Counted from the first letter of the stretch, positions 51,827 to 60,896 are shown. The stretch: DNA of 64,000 nt from Nocardioides sp. (GCF_029937575.1 NZ_JAPYPS010000001.1:70165-134164), one strand, 5' to 3'. Numbers and translations: made by a program. The notes: generated from the letters alone by a model not told the origin.

Positions 51827-52423
51827 ATGACGCACGAGACGGTCGACGAGAGCGACTTCGCCGACTACGCCCGCGAGGCATGGGGCACGCTCGTGCGCTC
51901 CGCGGTCTTCCTCGGCTGCAGCCTCCACGAGGCCGAGGACCTCGCCCAGACCACGCTGGTGCGCTGCTACACCGCCTGGCCGAGCGTGGTGGCCGCCGAC
52001 AACCGGGCCGCCTACGTCTACCGGATGCTGCTCAACTGCCTGCGCGACTCCAAGCGGCGTCGATGGTGGGGCGAGAAGCCGACCGAGCGGCTGCCCGAGC
52101 CAGGGCGTGGCGGCGGCCGCGGTGCGGACGCAATCGCGGGAGTGGACACCGCCGACGCCGTCCACCGTGCGCTCGCCGGCCTGAGCAAGCCCAACCGCGA
52201 CGTCGTGGTGCTGCGCTACTTCGCCGGGCTCACCGAGGCCGAGACCGCCGAGGCGCTCAAGGTCCCGAACGGCACGGTCAAGAGCCGGCTCTCCCGCTCC
52301 CTGGCCCAGCTCTCGGCCAACGACCACCTGGCCGACTTCAAGACCGACGCCACGTCGGGCTTCACAGCCAACTCCGCGACCGACTCCGCGACCGACCTCC
52401 CGACCGAGGAGACCACCTCATGA
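51827..52423 (+). CDS. SigE-family ECF RNA polymerase sigma factor
   Basis: 198 residues. Region 2: SDFADYAREAWGTLVRSAVFL, AEDLAQTTLVRCYTAWPSV and region 4: LAGLSKPNRDVVVLRYFAGLTEAETAEAL with the HTH NGTVKSRLSRSL. This is the compact SigE-family ECF type abundant in actinobacteria. A Thr/Ser/Asp-rich tail (SATDSATDLPTEE) follows. ATG at 51827 with GGAG eight bases upstream. Stop overlaps the propeller-protein ATG, which strongly suggests a sigma/anti-sigma pair. Confidence 0.92.
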   Translation: MTHETVDESDFADYAREAWGTLVRSAVFLGCSLHEAEDLAQTTLVRCYTAWPSVVAADNRAAYVYRMLLNCLRDSKRRRWWGEKPTERLPEPGRGGGRGADAIAGVDTADAVHRALAGLSKPNRDVVVLRYFAGLTEAETAEALKVPNGTVKSRLSRSLAQLSANDHLADFKTDATSGFTANSATDSATDLPTEETTS

Positions 52424-54537
52424 CCGACCTCGAACGCGACTGGGACGACCTGCCCACCGGCCCCGCCCCCGTCGACGCCATCCTGCGCGAGGCCCGCCGA
52501 GAGGCCGCCCGGACCCGCCGCACGCCGGAGCAGCGGCTGCGCCGCTCGCTCGGCGGTGCCGCCGTGGTCGGGGGCATCGCTGCCGCCTTCATCGCCGGCA
52601 GCCTGGTCTCCTCCCCCGGCTCGAGCCAACCGGACGGTCCTGGTGCCGCGCTGCCGCCCGGGTCGGGCACGGTCGGCGACGACGTGGCGACCCCGGTCGC
52701 GTTCTTCGGCGAGCTCGAGGCGCCCGAGTCGTGCGAGGACCTGCTGGCGCACTACGTGGACCAGGGCGTCGACCTCGTGGGGGCCTACGGGTGGCAACAG
52801 CCGTACCTGTCTCGGATGACCTTGGCCTTCGATGCCGGCAACCGGGTCATGGCGGGCGCCCTGCCGCAACCGAGCATGCCGACGAACGCACGAGCCCCAC
52901 GGGAGCTGTCGGCCAAGACCGGTCGCGTCACCTCCTCGGAGACCGGCACCAACGTCCAGGAGGTCGGGGTCGACGAGCCCGACACCGTCAAGACCGACGG
53001 GGAGCTGCTCGTGCGGCTGCGCGGCGCGATGCTGACGACGTACGACGTCTCCGGCGAGGCGGTGGAGCCGCTCGGCGACCTCGACCTGGGCGACTTCTCC
53101 GACGGCGAGATCCTGCTCGCCGACGACACCGTCGTCGCGGTCGGCAACGACGGCACCCGGCGCAACGGCGGCTACGGGTACGGCTACGACACCACCTCGC
53201 CCCAGACCCGGGTGCTCTCGATCGACGTGACCGACCCCAGCGAGCCCAGCCTGCTGCGGACCGTCGACTACGACGCGTCCACGGTCACCGCCCGCCAGCA
53301 CGGGGACGTCGTACGTCTCGTGGTCTCGGCCGGCCTGCCCGAGCTCGACTTCGTCCGTCCCGGTCGCAGCGGCCGCAAGGGCGGTGGCCAGGAGACGGCG
53401 CTGCGCGCCAACCGCGCGATCGTCGAGGAGACGGCGGTCGGCGACTGGCTGCCGAGCGTCAGCATCGACGGAGGGGACCCGCAGCAGCTGCTGGACTGCG
53501 ACCAGGTCGCGATCCCCCGCGCCGACGTCGGTCTCGGCACGATGGCCGTCGTCGGGTTCGCCGCCGACGCCGACATCAGCGACGTCGAGGACCTGGACGC
53601 GTTCGGCCTCGCCGGTGACGCCTCGCTGGCCTACGAGTCCAACGACCACCTCTACCTCGCAGGCGGCGACGGCGGAGGCTCCAACGGGTGCGGTTTCACC
53701 GACTTCTGCGTCCTCCCCCGCGTCGCCGGCGGCGGTGGGGGCACGACGTACGTCTACGACTTCGCCCTCGATGGGACCCGTGCGACCTACGTCGGCGCCG
53801 GCGAGGTCGAGGGCACGATCCGCGACCGCTGGGCGATGGACGAGTACGACGGAGTCCTCCGGCTCGCCGTCGGACCATCGAGCGAGACCGGCAACTTCAA
53901 CTCCGTCGTCACGATGCGCGCCGAGGACGACGCCCTGGTCGAGATCGGCCGCGTCGACCGGCTCGGGGTCGGCGAGGACATCAAGTCGGTGCGGTGGTTC
54001 GACGGGCTGGCGATCCTGGTCACCTTCCGCCAGGTCGACCCGCTCTACACGATCGATCTCACCGAGCAGGACGACCCCGAGCTGATCGGCAAGCTCAAGA
54101 TCCCCGGCTTCTCCTCCTACCTGCACCCGCTCGGCTCGATGCGGATGGTCGGCCTCGGCGAAGGCCCCCAGGCCGGCGGCCGACGCTGGGGCGCCCAGGC
54201 CGGACTCTTCGACGTCAGCGACCTCACCGACCCGCGCCAGCTCGACGTGCTCTCCTACGGCGGCGGGTCCAGCGCGCTGGCCGGCGACGATCCCCGCCAG
54301 CTCACCTGGCTCCCGGCCGAGCGGACCGTGCTGACCGTGGTCCGCAAGGGCCGCGCCGGCTTCGTCTCGACGATCGAGGTCGGCGGCGGGGAGCTGGCCA
54401 ACACGATGACGAAGGTCGAGTTCGGCAGCGACGTCGACGAGGTGCGCACGGTGCCGATCTACGGAGCAGGCCCCGGCGGCCGCGACAAGGTGGTCCTCGT
54501 GACCGGCGAGGACGTGGAGTTCTTCGACGTGCCGTGA
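52420..54537 (+). CDS. Membrane-anchored beta-propeller protein
   Basis: 705 residues. A short cytosolic segment with DWDDLPTGPAPVDAILREARREAART, one membrane helix (about 46-66, VGGIAAAFIAGSLV), then an extracellular propeller of the PF09826 'beta propeller domain' type (TGTNVQEVGVDEPDTVKTDGE, several repeated strands, VRWFDGLAILVTFRQVDPLY, GFSSYLHPLG). It is coupled to a SigE-family sigma factor, so the cytosolic end may be an anti-sigma domain sensing the outside through the propeller. ATGA overlap. Confidence 0.85.
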   Translation: MTDLERDWDDLPTGPAPVDAILREARREAARTRRTPEQRLRRSLGGAAVVGGIAAAFIAGSLVSSPGSSQPDGPGAALPPGSGTVGDDVATPVAFFGELEAPESCEDLLAHYVDQGVDLVGAYGWQQPYLSRMTLAFDAGNRVMAGALPQPSMPTNARAPRELSAKTGRVTSSETGTNVQEVGVDEPDTVKTDGELLVRLRGAMLTTYDVSGEAVEPLGDLDLGDFSDGEILLADDTVVAVGNDGTRRNGGYGYGYDTTSPQTRVLSIDVTDPSEPSLLRTVDYDASTVTARQHGDVVRLVVSAGLPELDFVRPGRSGRKGGGQETALRANRAIVEETAVGDWLPSVSIDGGDPQQLLDCDQVAIPRADVGLGTMAVVGFAADADISDVEDLDAFGLAGDASLAYESNDHLYLAGGDGGGSNGCGFTDFCVLPRVAGGGGGTTYVYDFALDGTRATYVGAGEVEGTIRDRWAMDEYDGVLRLAVGPSSETGNFNSVVTMRAEDDALVEIGRVDRLGVGEDIKSVRWFDGLAILVTFRQVDPLYTIDLTEQDDPELIGKLKIPGFSSYLHPLGSMRMVGLGEGPQAGGRRWGAQAGLFDVSDLTDPRQLDVLSYGGGSSALAGDDPRQLTWLPAERTVLTVVRKGRAGFVSTIEVGGGELANTMTKVEFGSDVDEVRTVPIYGAGPGGRDKVVLVTGEDVEFFDVP

Positions 54538-54540
54538 CGG

Positions 54541-54601
54541 CACAATTGTGGCGTTGTGGCACGGTCGGAGCGTAGAAGCATGTCCAAACGGCACAATTGT
54601 G
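54541..54601 (+). repeat. Paired CACAATTGTG palindromes, first locus
   Basis: CACAATTGTG at 54541-54550 and again at 54592-54601, 51 bases apart. Around the first, arms 54528-54539 and 54552-54563 can pair (with three G-U pairs), giving a long hairpin beginning within the stop region of the propeller gene. The second is followed by CGATC and lies about 16 bases before the -10 box of the DUF2277 gene. See second locus at 63805. Confidence 0.75.
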
Positions 54602-54629
54602 CGATCTGGACCGACGTAGGCTGGACGCC

Positions 54630-54899
54630 ATGTGCCGCAACATACGCCCGCTCAACAACTTCGAGCCGCCGGCGTCCGGCGACGAGGTGCACGCCGCCGC
54701 GCTGCAGTACGTCCGCAAGGTGGCCGGGGCGACCAAGCCGTCGGCGGCCAACCAGGCGGCGTTCGACCGGGCGGTCGCCGAGATCGCGCACGCCACCGGC
54801 CACCTCCTCGAGGACCTGGTGACCACGGCTCCACCCAAGAACCGCGAGGTCGAGGCGGAGAAGGCGCGGGCCCGGGCGCGCGTGCGCTACGGCACGTGA
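54630..54899 (+). CDS. DUF2277 small protein
   Basis: 89 residues starting MCRNIRPLNNFEPPASGDEVHAAALQ; the N-terminal MCRNI-LNNFEPPA signature defines DUF2277, a short helical protein of unknown function in actinobacteria. ATG at 54630 follows TAGGCT (54617-54622) by seven bases: leaderless. A CACAATTGTG palindrome sits where a -35 element would be, so it may act as an operator. Stop overlaps the sir2 GTG (GTGA), so both are cotranslated. Confidence 0.88.
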   Translation: MCRNIRPLNNFEPPASGDEVHAAALQYVRKVAGATKPSAANQAAFDRAVAEIAHATGHLLEDLVTTAPPKNREVEAEKARARARVRYGT

Positions 54900-55771
54900 C
54901 GACCCACGCCGCCGGCCTCGACCCCACGTCGTTCGAGCAGGACGAGACGCTCGAGCGCGCGCTCGACCTGCTGACCGACCGGCCCCTCGTCGTGCTCGGT
55001 GGTGCGGGCATGTCGACCGACTCCGGCATCCCGGACTACCGCGGCCCGGGTCGTCCGGAGCGGGCGCCGATGACCTACCAGGAGTTCGTCGCGACGCCCC
55101 AGGCCCAGCAGCGCTACTGGGCGCGCTCCCACCTCGGGTGGGGCCGGATGCGCCACGCCGAGGCCAACGCGGGTCATCGCGCCCTGGCCGCGCTCGACCC
55201 CGAGCTGCTCATCACCCAGAACGTCGACGGACTGCACGAGGCCGCCGGCTCCCGGCGGATGATCGCCCTGCACGGACGGATCGCCGACGTGGTGTGCCTG
55301 GGCTGCCGCGAGGTGACCTCGCGTGCGGGCCTGCACGACCGGCTCGAGACCGCCAACCCCGGCTTCGCCGACACCCACGCCGCCGCCGCTGTCCGTCCCG
55401 ACGGTGACGTGGAGCTGGACGACACGACCGCCTTCGTCGTACCCGGCTGCGAGACCTGCGGCGGAGCCCTCAAGCCCGACGTCGTCTTCTTCGGCGAGAA
55501 CGTCCCCAAGGACCGCGTAGAGCGGTGCTACGCCGCGGTCGACGCGCTCGGCGACGGAGGCGGTGCGCTACTGGTCGTCGGCTCGAGCCTGACGGTGATG
55601 AGCGGCTTCCGGTTCGTACGGCGCGCGGCCAAGGCGGGCACGCCGGTGGTGATCGTCAACCGCGGGACGACCCGGGGCGACGAGCTGGCGACGTACAAGC
55701 TGGACGTCGGGGTCGCGGGGTTCCTCGGCGCGCTGGCCGGAGTCGGGGCGGACTTCTCAGGGTTCTCCTGA
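54896..55771 (+). CDS. Sir2-family NAD-dependent protein deacylase
   Basis: 291 residues. LVVLGGAGMSTDSGIPDYRG (NAD loop), LITQNVDGLHEAAG, the catalytic His in ALHGRIADVVCLGC, a zinc site with Cys pairs CLGC and CETC, and VVFFGENVP are all present. Deacetylates protein lysines using NAD. GTG start overlapping the DUF2277 stop. Followed by a double hairpin. Confidence 0.94.
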   Translation: MTTHAAGLDPTSFEQDETLERALDLLTDRPLVVLGGAGMSTDSGIPDYRGPGRPERAPMTYQEFVATPQAQQRYWARSHLGWGRMRHAEANAGHRALAALDPELLITQNVDGLHEAAGSRRMIALHGRIADVVCLGCREVTSRAGLHDRLETANPGFADTHAAAAVRPDGDVELDDTTAFVVPGCETCGGALKPDVVFFGENVPKDRVERCYAAVDALGDGGGALLVVGSSLTVMSGFRFVRRAAKAGTPVVIVNRGTTRGDELATYKLDVGVAGFLGALAGVGADFSGFS

Positions 55772-55880
55772 CGTTCTCAGGCGGAGCTTCCCCTGGGAAC
55801 GTCAGGAATCCCCGGGTGCCCGGGGATTCCTGCAGCCGCAAACCGCCCAGTCGCAAACCCCCCAGCCGCAAACCCCGCCG
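55767..55880. terminator. Nested hairpins and 15-bp tandem repeats between sir2 and ideR
   Basis: First, CCTGACGTTC (55767-55776) pairs with GAACGTCAGG (55797-55806). Second, AGGAATCCCCGGG (55804-55816) pairs perfectly with CCCGGGGATTCCT (55819-55831), a strong terminator-like stem. Then about three copies of a 15-base unit GCCGCAAACC(C/G)CCCA follow (55835-55880). Separates convergent genes. Confidence 0.7.
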
Positions 55881-55887
55881 CAGGCCC

Positions 55888-56574
55888 TCAGAGACGCTTG
55901 ACGAAGATGTGGTCGGCCGCCTCGGGGTCGATCTCGGCGGACTCGCCACCCGAGCCCACCAGCACGCCGGCCTCGGTCGCCACGATCGTGACCGTCTTGT
56001 CCGGCAGCGCGCCGACGCGACGCATCGCGCTCATCAGCGACTCGTCCTTCTGCATCTCCTCGCTGATCCGACGCACGAGCACGCGGCCCTCCTCGGAGCC
56101 GGCCACCTTCGAGAGGGGCTCGACGTCCTCCATGAAGGGCTCCAGCGGCGAGCTCTCGCCGAGCTCGGCCAGGCCCGGGATCGGGTTGCCGTACGGCGAC
56201 TCGGTGGGGTGGTCGAGCAGCTCGAGCAGGCGACGCTCCACCGTCTCGGACATCACGTGCTCCCAGCGGCAGGCCTCCTCGTGCACGAGCTCCCAGTCGA
56301 GCCCGATCACGTCGGTCAGGAGCCGCTCGGCGAGCCGGTGCTTGCGCATGACGCGGGTGGCGAGGCGCTCGCCGTCCTCGGTCAGCTCGAGGTGGCGGTC
56401 GCCCTCCACGGTCAGCAGACCGTCGCGCTCCATCCGAGCCACGGTCTGCGAGACGGTGGGGCCGCTCTGGTGCAGACGCTCGGCGATCCGGGCCCGCAGC
56501 GGGACGATTCCCTCCTCGACGAGCTCGTAGATGGTCCGTAGATACATCTCGGTGGTGTCGATGAGGTCGCTCAC
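55888..56574 (-). CDS. ideR: DtxR/IdeR-type iron-dependent repressor
   Basis: 228 residues, the length of full IdeR/DtxR. N-terminal winged helix (DTTEMYLRTIYELVEEGIVPLRARIAERL, SGPTVSQTVARMERDGLL), metal-site region HRLAERLLTDVIGLDW, HEEACRWEHVMS, and a C-terminal SH3-like FeoA domain (SLMSAMRRVGALPDKTVTIVATEAGVLVG). With Fe(II) it represses iron uptake genes. GTG at 56574 is chosen; ATG 56592 is possible. The FeoA domain separates it from shorter MntR-type repressors. Confidence 0.92.
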   Translation of the reverse strand: MSDLIDTTEMYLRTIYELVEEGIVPLRARIAERLHQSGPTVSQTVARMERDGLLTVEGDRHLELTEDGERLATRVMRKHRLAERLLTDVIGLDWELVHEEACRWEHVMSETVERRLLELLDHPTESPYGNPIPGLAELGESSPLEPFMEDVEPLSKVAGSEEGRVLVRRISEEMQKDESLMSAMRRVGALPDKTVTIVATEAGVLVGSGGESAEIDPEAADHIFVKRL

Positions 56575-56644
56575 GGGGCCATTCTTACCCATCCGCCCTT
56601 GGGGTGGTCCACTCGCAGTCCCCCTGCTGGCAGAGTCCCGGGGC

Positions 56645-57988
56645 GTGACCTCCGTGATGTGGTTCCGGCGCGACCTGCGCGCCGGCGACAACCCGGCCCT
56701 GCTGCGCGCGCTCGAGGACGGCCCCACGCTCCCGCTCTTCGTGCTCGACCCGGCGCTGTGGGGTCCGGCCGGGCGCCCGCGCCGGGCCTACCTCGCCCAC
56801 AGCCTGCGGTCCCTGCGGCACGACGTACCGCTGAGCATCGTGCACGGCGATCCCGTACGCCGGGTGGTCGAGGCCGCCCGCGAGGTCGGGGCCGAGAGCG
56901 TCCACCTCGCCGCCGACCACGGCCCCTACGGCGCCCAGCGCGACCAGGCGGTCGAGGAGGCGCTCGACGACGCGGGGGTCTCCCTGGTGCGCACGGGCTC
57001 GCCGTACGCTGTCGAGCCGGGGCGGATCACCAACGGCAGCGGGTCGCCGTACAAGGTCTACACGCCGTTCTCCAAGGCCTGGGCCGAGCACGGCTGGCGC
57101 GATCCCGTCGGGCCCCCGAAGGACCCCGACTGGCGCCACCTCAAGGACACCGTCGACCTCCCCGACCCCGAGATCCCCGACGGCCTGGCCCTCCCGGACG
57201 CCGGAGAGGCGGCCGCGCACGAGCGCTGGCAGGAGTTCCTCGACCGGATCGAGCACTACGACGACGACCGCGACAAGATGGGCGTCGACGGCACCTCGCG
57301 GATGTCTGTGCACCTCAAGTGGGGCGAGATCCACCCCCGCACGATGCTCGCCGACCTCGCGCCGCTGCGCTCCGAAGGAGCACGGACCTACCGCAAGGAG
57401 CTGGCCTGGCGGGAGTTCTACGCCGACGTGCTGCACGCGCGTCCCGAGAGCGCCCGGGAGTACCTGCGCGCCGAGTACGCCCGGATGCCGTACGCCGACC
57501 CCGACTCCCCCGACAGCCACCTCGAGGCCTGGCAGCGCGGGCGCACCGGCTTCCCGATCGTCGACGCCGGGATGCGTCAGCTGCGCGCCACGGGCTGGAT
57601 GCACAACCGGGTGCGGATGATCGTGGCGAGCTTCCTCGTCAAGGACCTCCACCTCGAGTGGCAGCACGGCGCCCGTCACTTCATGCGCTGGCTGGTCGAC
57701 GGCGACCTGGCCTCCAACCAGCACGGCTGGCAGTGGACGGCGGGCAGCGGCACCGACGCGGCCCCGTACTTCCGGGTCTTCAACCCGACCAGCCAGGGCC
57801 GCAAGTTCGACTCGCCGGGCGGGTACATCCGCCAGTGGGTGGACGAGCTCGCCGACCCCGCCCAGGTGCCGGACCCGCACGAGCCCGGGGACGACGAGCG
57901 CGACCTCGTCGGCTACCCCGCCGCGGTCGTCGACCACAAGGCCGAGCGCCAGGAGGCGCTGGACCGATGGCAGTCCATCCGCGACTGA
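56645..57988 (+). CDS. phr: Deoxyribodipyrimidine photolyase
   Basis: 447 residues. VMWFRRDLRAGDNPALLRAL at the N-terminus (antenna cofactor Rossmann domain), then FAD domain motifs: AWREFYADVLHARPE, TGFPIVDAGMRQLRATGWMHNRVRMIVASFLVKDL and GDLASNQHGWQWTAGSGTDAAPYFRVFNP. Repairs cyclobutane pyrimidine dimers with blue light. GTG at 56645; a second GTG at 56654. Close to ideR on the opposite strand (70-base gap). Confidence 0.95.
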   Translation: MTSVMWFRRDLRAGDNPALLRALEDGPTLPLFVLDPALWGPAGRPRRAYLAHSLRSLRHDVPLSIVHGDPVRRVVEAAREVGAESVHLAADHGPYGAQRDQAVEEALDDAGVSLVRTGSPYAVEPGRITNGSGSPYKVYTPFSKAWAEHGWRDPVGPPKDPDWRHLKDTVDLPDPEIPDGLALPDAGEAAAHERWQEFLDRIEHYDDDRDKMGVDGTSRMSVHLKWGEIHPRTMLADLAPLRSEGARTYRKELAWREFYADVLHARPESAREYLRAEYARMPYADPDSPDSHLEAWQRGRTGFPIVDAGMRQLRATGWMHNRVRMIVASFLVKDLHLEWQHGARHFMRWLVDGDLASNQHGWQWTAGSGTDAAPYFRVFNPTSQGRKFDSPGGYIRQWVDELADPAQVPDPHEPGDDERDLVGYPAAVVDHKAERQEALDRWQSIRD

Positions 57989-58052
57989 CTCGTCCCGTCC
58001 CCACCCCGGCGGAGTGTGGACCGGCGGGTCCCCGGCGTGACAGCGTTGGCCC

Positions 58053-58781
58053 GTGCCCGACGTGACGCCGCCCCTGACCATCCCGCGCCGCTTCTGCGGC
58101 CCGGCCAGCTCGGGCAACGGCGGCTGGACCGCCGGCGCCCTGGCCGCCTACCTCGCTCCGGGGCCCGTGCGCGTGACGCTGCGCAAGCCTCCTCCCCTCG
58201 ACACCGACCTCGCTGTCGCCCTCGACGGCGACAGCGCCACGGCGACCAACGGCGACGTCGTGGTGGCCGCGGCGTCGCCGGCCGACGAGTCCGTCACGGC
58301 GGTCGAGGCGATCACCGCCGACCAGGCGCGGGCCGCGGAGTCGACCTTCGCCGGCCTGGACTTCCACCCGTTCCCGACCTGCTTCTCCTGCGGCACGGGC
58401 CGCGAGGCGCACGACGGCCTGCGCATCTTCCCCGGCCGCGTGGACGACGACACCGAGGGTCGCGTCCGCGTCGCGGCCACCTGGACCCCGGACCCCAGTC
58501 TCGGCGGCAGCACCGCGACGCTGGAGGTCACCTGGGCGGCGCTCGACTGCGTCGGGGGCTGGGCCGGCGACCTGACCCAGCGGCTGATGGTGCTCGGCTC
58601 GATGACCGCCGAGATCCGTGACCTGCCGAAGGTCGGTGCTGAGCACGTGCTCGTCGGTGGCGCCCGCGGCTCCGAGGGCCGCCGTACCTGGACGGCCTCG
58701 ACGCTGTACGACGCCGCGGGCCGCGTGCTGGGCTCGGCCGAGCACGTGTGGTTCGCCGTGGACCCCGCGGACTTCTCGTGA
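58053..58781 (+). CDS. Double-hotdog thioesterase-like protein
   Basis: 242 residues, no signal peptide. PLTIPRRFCGPASSGNGGWTAGALAAYL and a cysteine cluster FPTCFSCGTGREAHDGLRIFPG are distinctive; the latter group is conserved among actinobacterial acyl-CoA thioesterase-like double hotdog proteins. Catalytic function is not certain. GTG start at 58053; stop overlaps the glucosidase ATG (TGATG). Confidence 0.6.
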   Translation: MPDVTPPLTIPRRFCGPASSGNGGWTAGALAAYLAPGPVRVTLRKPPPLDTDLAVALDGDSATATNGDVVVAAASPADESVTAVEAITADQARAAESTFAGLDFHPFPTCFSCGTGREAHDGLRIFPGRVDDDTEGRVRVAATWTPDPSLGGSTATLEVTWAALDCVGGWAGDLTQRLMVLGSMTAEIRDLPKVGAEHVLVGGARGSEGRRTWTASTLYDAAGRVLGSAEHVWFAVDPADFS

Positions 58782-60409
58782 TGGCCGCGCACGAGCCGCG
58801 ATCCGGCGAGACGCCCTGGTGGCGCGACGCGGTGATCTACCAGATCTACGTCCGCAGCTTCGCCGACTCCGGCACCCGTGGCGTCGACGGCGTCGGCGAC
58901 CTGCCCGGGATCACCTCGCGCCTGCCCTACCTGCGTGACCTCGGCGTGGACGCGGTCTGGATCACGCCGTTCTACACCTCACCGCAGCACGACCACGGGT
59001 ACGACGTCGCCGACTACCGCGACATCGACCCGCTCTTCGGCACCCTCGCCGACGCCGACACCCTCGTGGCCACCGCGCACGACCTGGGTCTCAAGGTGAT
59101 CGTCGACCTGGTGCCCAACCACACCTCCGACGAGCACGCGTGGTTCCAGGCCGCCCTCGCCGCCGCGCCCGGCAGCCCGGAGCGGGCCCGCTACCTCTTC
59201 CGCGACGGCCGCGGAACCGACGACGCCCCGGGGTCGGAGCCGCCGAACAACTGGCAGTCGGTCTTCGGCGGACCGGCGTGGACCCGCGTCGCGGACGGCC
59301 AGTGGTACCTCCACCTCTTCGACACCACCCAGCCCGACCTCGACTGGCGCAACCCCGAGGTCGGCGACATGTTCGCCGACGTCCTGCGCTTCTGGCTGGA
59401 CCGCGACGTCGACGGCTTCCGGGTCGACGTCGCGCACGGCCTCTACAAGGAGGCGAGCCTGCGCGACCAGGAGCTGGACCAGGACACGGCGGGCGCCACG
59501 AGCGAGCCGAAGGAGTCGATGGTCGCGCGCACGTTGCGTGACGAGCCGATGTGGGACCAGCCCGAGGTCCACGACGTCTACCGGCGCTGGCACGAGGTGC
59601 TGGCGTCCTACCCGGGCGATCGGATGAACGTCGCCGAGGCCTGGACCCAGACGCCGGCCTCGATGGCCAAGTTCGTGCGGCCCGACGAGATGAGCCAGGC
59701 CTTCAACTTCTCCTGGCTGCTCGCCGACTGGTCCGCCCAGGCCTTCGCCGACGTCGTCACCGGGACCTTCGCGGCGCTGGCCGACGTCGAGGCCAGCCCC
59801 ACGTGGGTGCTGAGCAACCACGACGTCATCCGTCACACCACGCGGTACGGCGGCGGCACCGCCGGCCTCGCGCGAGCCCGCGCCGCGACGCTCACGATGC
59901 TGGCGCTGCCGGGCTCGTCGTACCTCTACCAGGGCGAGGAGCTCGGTCTCGAGCAGGTCGACGTCGCTCCCGACGACCGACAGGACCCCGCGTGGCTGCG
60001 TCACCAGGGGGCAACCGGCGAGGTCGGCCGCGACGGCTGTCGCGTCCCGATCCCGTGGTCGGGGACGAGCGCGCCGTACGGTTTCGGGCCCGGGGACGGC
60101 CAGCCGTGGATACCGCAGCCCGCCGACTGGGCGTCGCTCACGGCGCAGGCCCAGACCGGCGACGATGACTCGACGCTGGAGTTCTACCGCCGTGCGCTCG
60201 CGGCCCGGCGGGAGCTGCCCGTGACGGAGGCCGGCGACGTGCAGGTCGACGTGGACGGTGACCTGCTCACGATCACCCGGGCCGGGGTGCGGGTGCTGCT
60301 CAACTGCGGGGAGAGCGCCCTGCCGCTGCCGGCCGGGGACGTCCTGGTCGCCAGTGGCCCGGTCACGGGCGAGCTGCCTGCCTCGACCGCGGTGTGGCTG
60401 GCCGGCTAG
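58781..60409 (+). CDS. GH13 alpha-glucosidase/oligo-glucosidase
   Basis: 542 residues. Begins TPWWRDAVIYQIYVRSFADSG; GH13 conserved regions DLVPNHTS, DGFRVDVAHG (nucleophile Asp), NVAEAW (acid Glu) and LSNHDVIRH (transition-state Asp) are intact, and QGEELGLEQVDV follows. It hydrolyses alpha-1,4/1,6 glucosides inside the cell (no signal peptide). Coupled to the hotdog gene by TGATG. Confidence 0.94.
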   Translation: MAAHEPRSGETPWWRDAVIYQIYVRSFADSGTRGVDGVGDLPGITSRLPYLRDLGVDAVWITPFYTSPQHDHGYDVADYRDIDPLFGTLADADTLVATAHDLGLKVIVDLVPNHTSDEHAWFQAALAAAPGSPERARYLFRDGRGTDDAPGSEPPNNWQSVFGGPAWTRVADGQWYLHLFDTTQPDLDWRNPEVGDMFADVLRFWLDRDVDGFRVDVAHGLYKEASLRDQELDQDTAGATSEPKESMVARTLRDEPMWDQPEVHDVYRRWHEVLASYPGDRMNVAEAWTQTPASMAKFVRPDEMSQAFNFSWLLADWSAQAFADVVTGTFAALADVEASPTWVLSNHDVIRHTTRYGGGTAGLARARAATLTMLALPGSSYLYQGEELGLEQVDVAPDDRQDPAWLRHQGATGEVGRDGCRVPIPWSGTSAPYGFGPGDGQPWIPQPADWASLTAQAQTGDDDSTLEFYRRALAARRELPVTEAGDVQVDVDGDLLTITRAGVRVLLNCGESALPLPAGDVLVASGPVTGELPASTAVWLAG

Positions 60410-60440
60410 CGACCCGCGCGCGAGGTCCGCGTGCGGGGCG

Positions 60441-60896
60441 CTAGACCTGGAGGTCGTTGGCGGCGTTGAGCGCCTCGTTGTAGCGGCCCAGCTCCTCGAC
60501 GAACGCTGCGAGCTTGGCGTCGTCCCACTCCCCCAGGCCCTCGTCGAGCAGCCGCTGCCGGTGCTCGACCACGTCGGCCAACCGCTGACGGGCCTCCGGC
60601 GTGATCGAGATCAACCAGGCGCGCGCGTCACCGGGGTCCGGCTCCTTGTCGAGCAGGCCGAGCTCCAGGAGGTGGCCGACCTGGCGGCTGATCGCACCCT
60701 TGTCGGTGTCGAAGAGCTCGACCAGCACCGACGCTCGGACCGGTCCGCTCTCGGCGACGGAGGAGAGGATGAGGTAGGAGGCGGGCTGCAGGTCTGGGTG
60801 CACCATCTGGGCGCGGACGCCGATCACGCGGCGCACCCGTCGCATCAGCACCCCCACCTCGTGCTCGAGCGTGCGCAAGGACTCAGCCCTGGTCAC
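60441..60896 (-). CDS. MarR-family transcriptional regulator
   Basis: 151 residues. Winged-helix MarR fold: LQPASYLILSSVAESGPVRASVLVELF, DTDKGAISRQVGHLLELGLLDKEPDPGDARAWLISITPEARQRL. Lies 16 bases downstream of the MFS gene in one operon and presumably represses it by binding the two GGTTG-N7-CAACC sites at 62618-62663. Usual ligands are hydrophobic small molecules. GTG start at 60896. Confidence 0.92.
   Translation of the reverse strand: MTRAESLRTLEHEVGVLMRRVRRVIGVRAQMVHPDLQPASYLILSSVAESGPVRASVLVELFDTDKGAISRQVGHLLELGLLDKEPDPGDARAWLISITPEARQRLADVVEHRQRLLDEGLGEWDDAKLAAFVEELGRYNEALNAANDLQV

Noticed and set aside
52216..54594. Long minus-strand open frame across the sigma factor and propeller genes
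   Set aside because: No domain, low complexity, no start signals; the plus-strand genes are coupled and recognisable.
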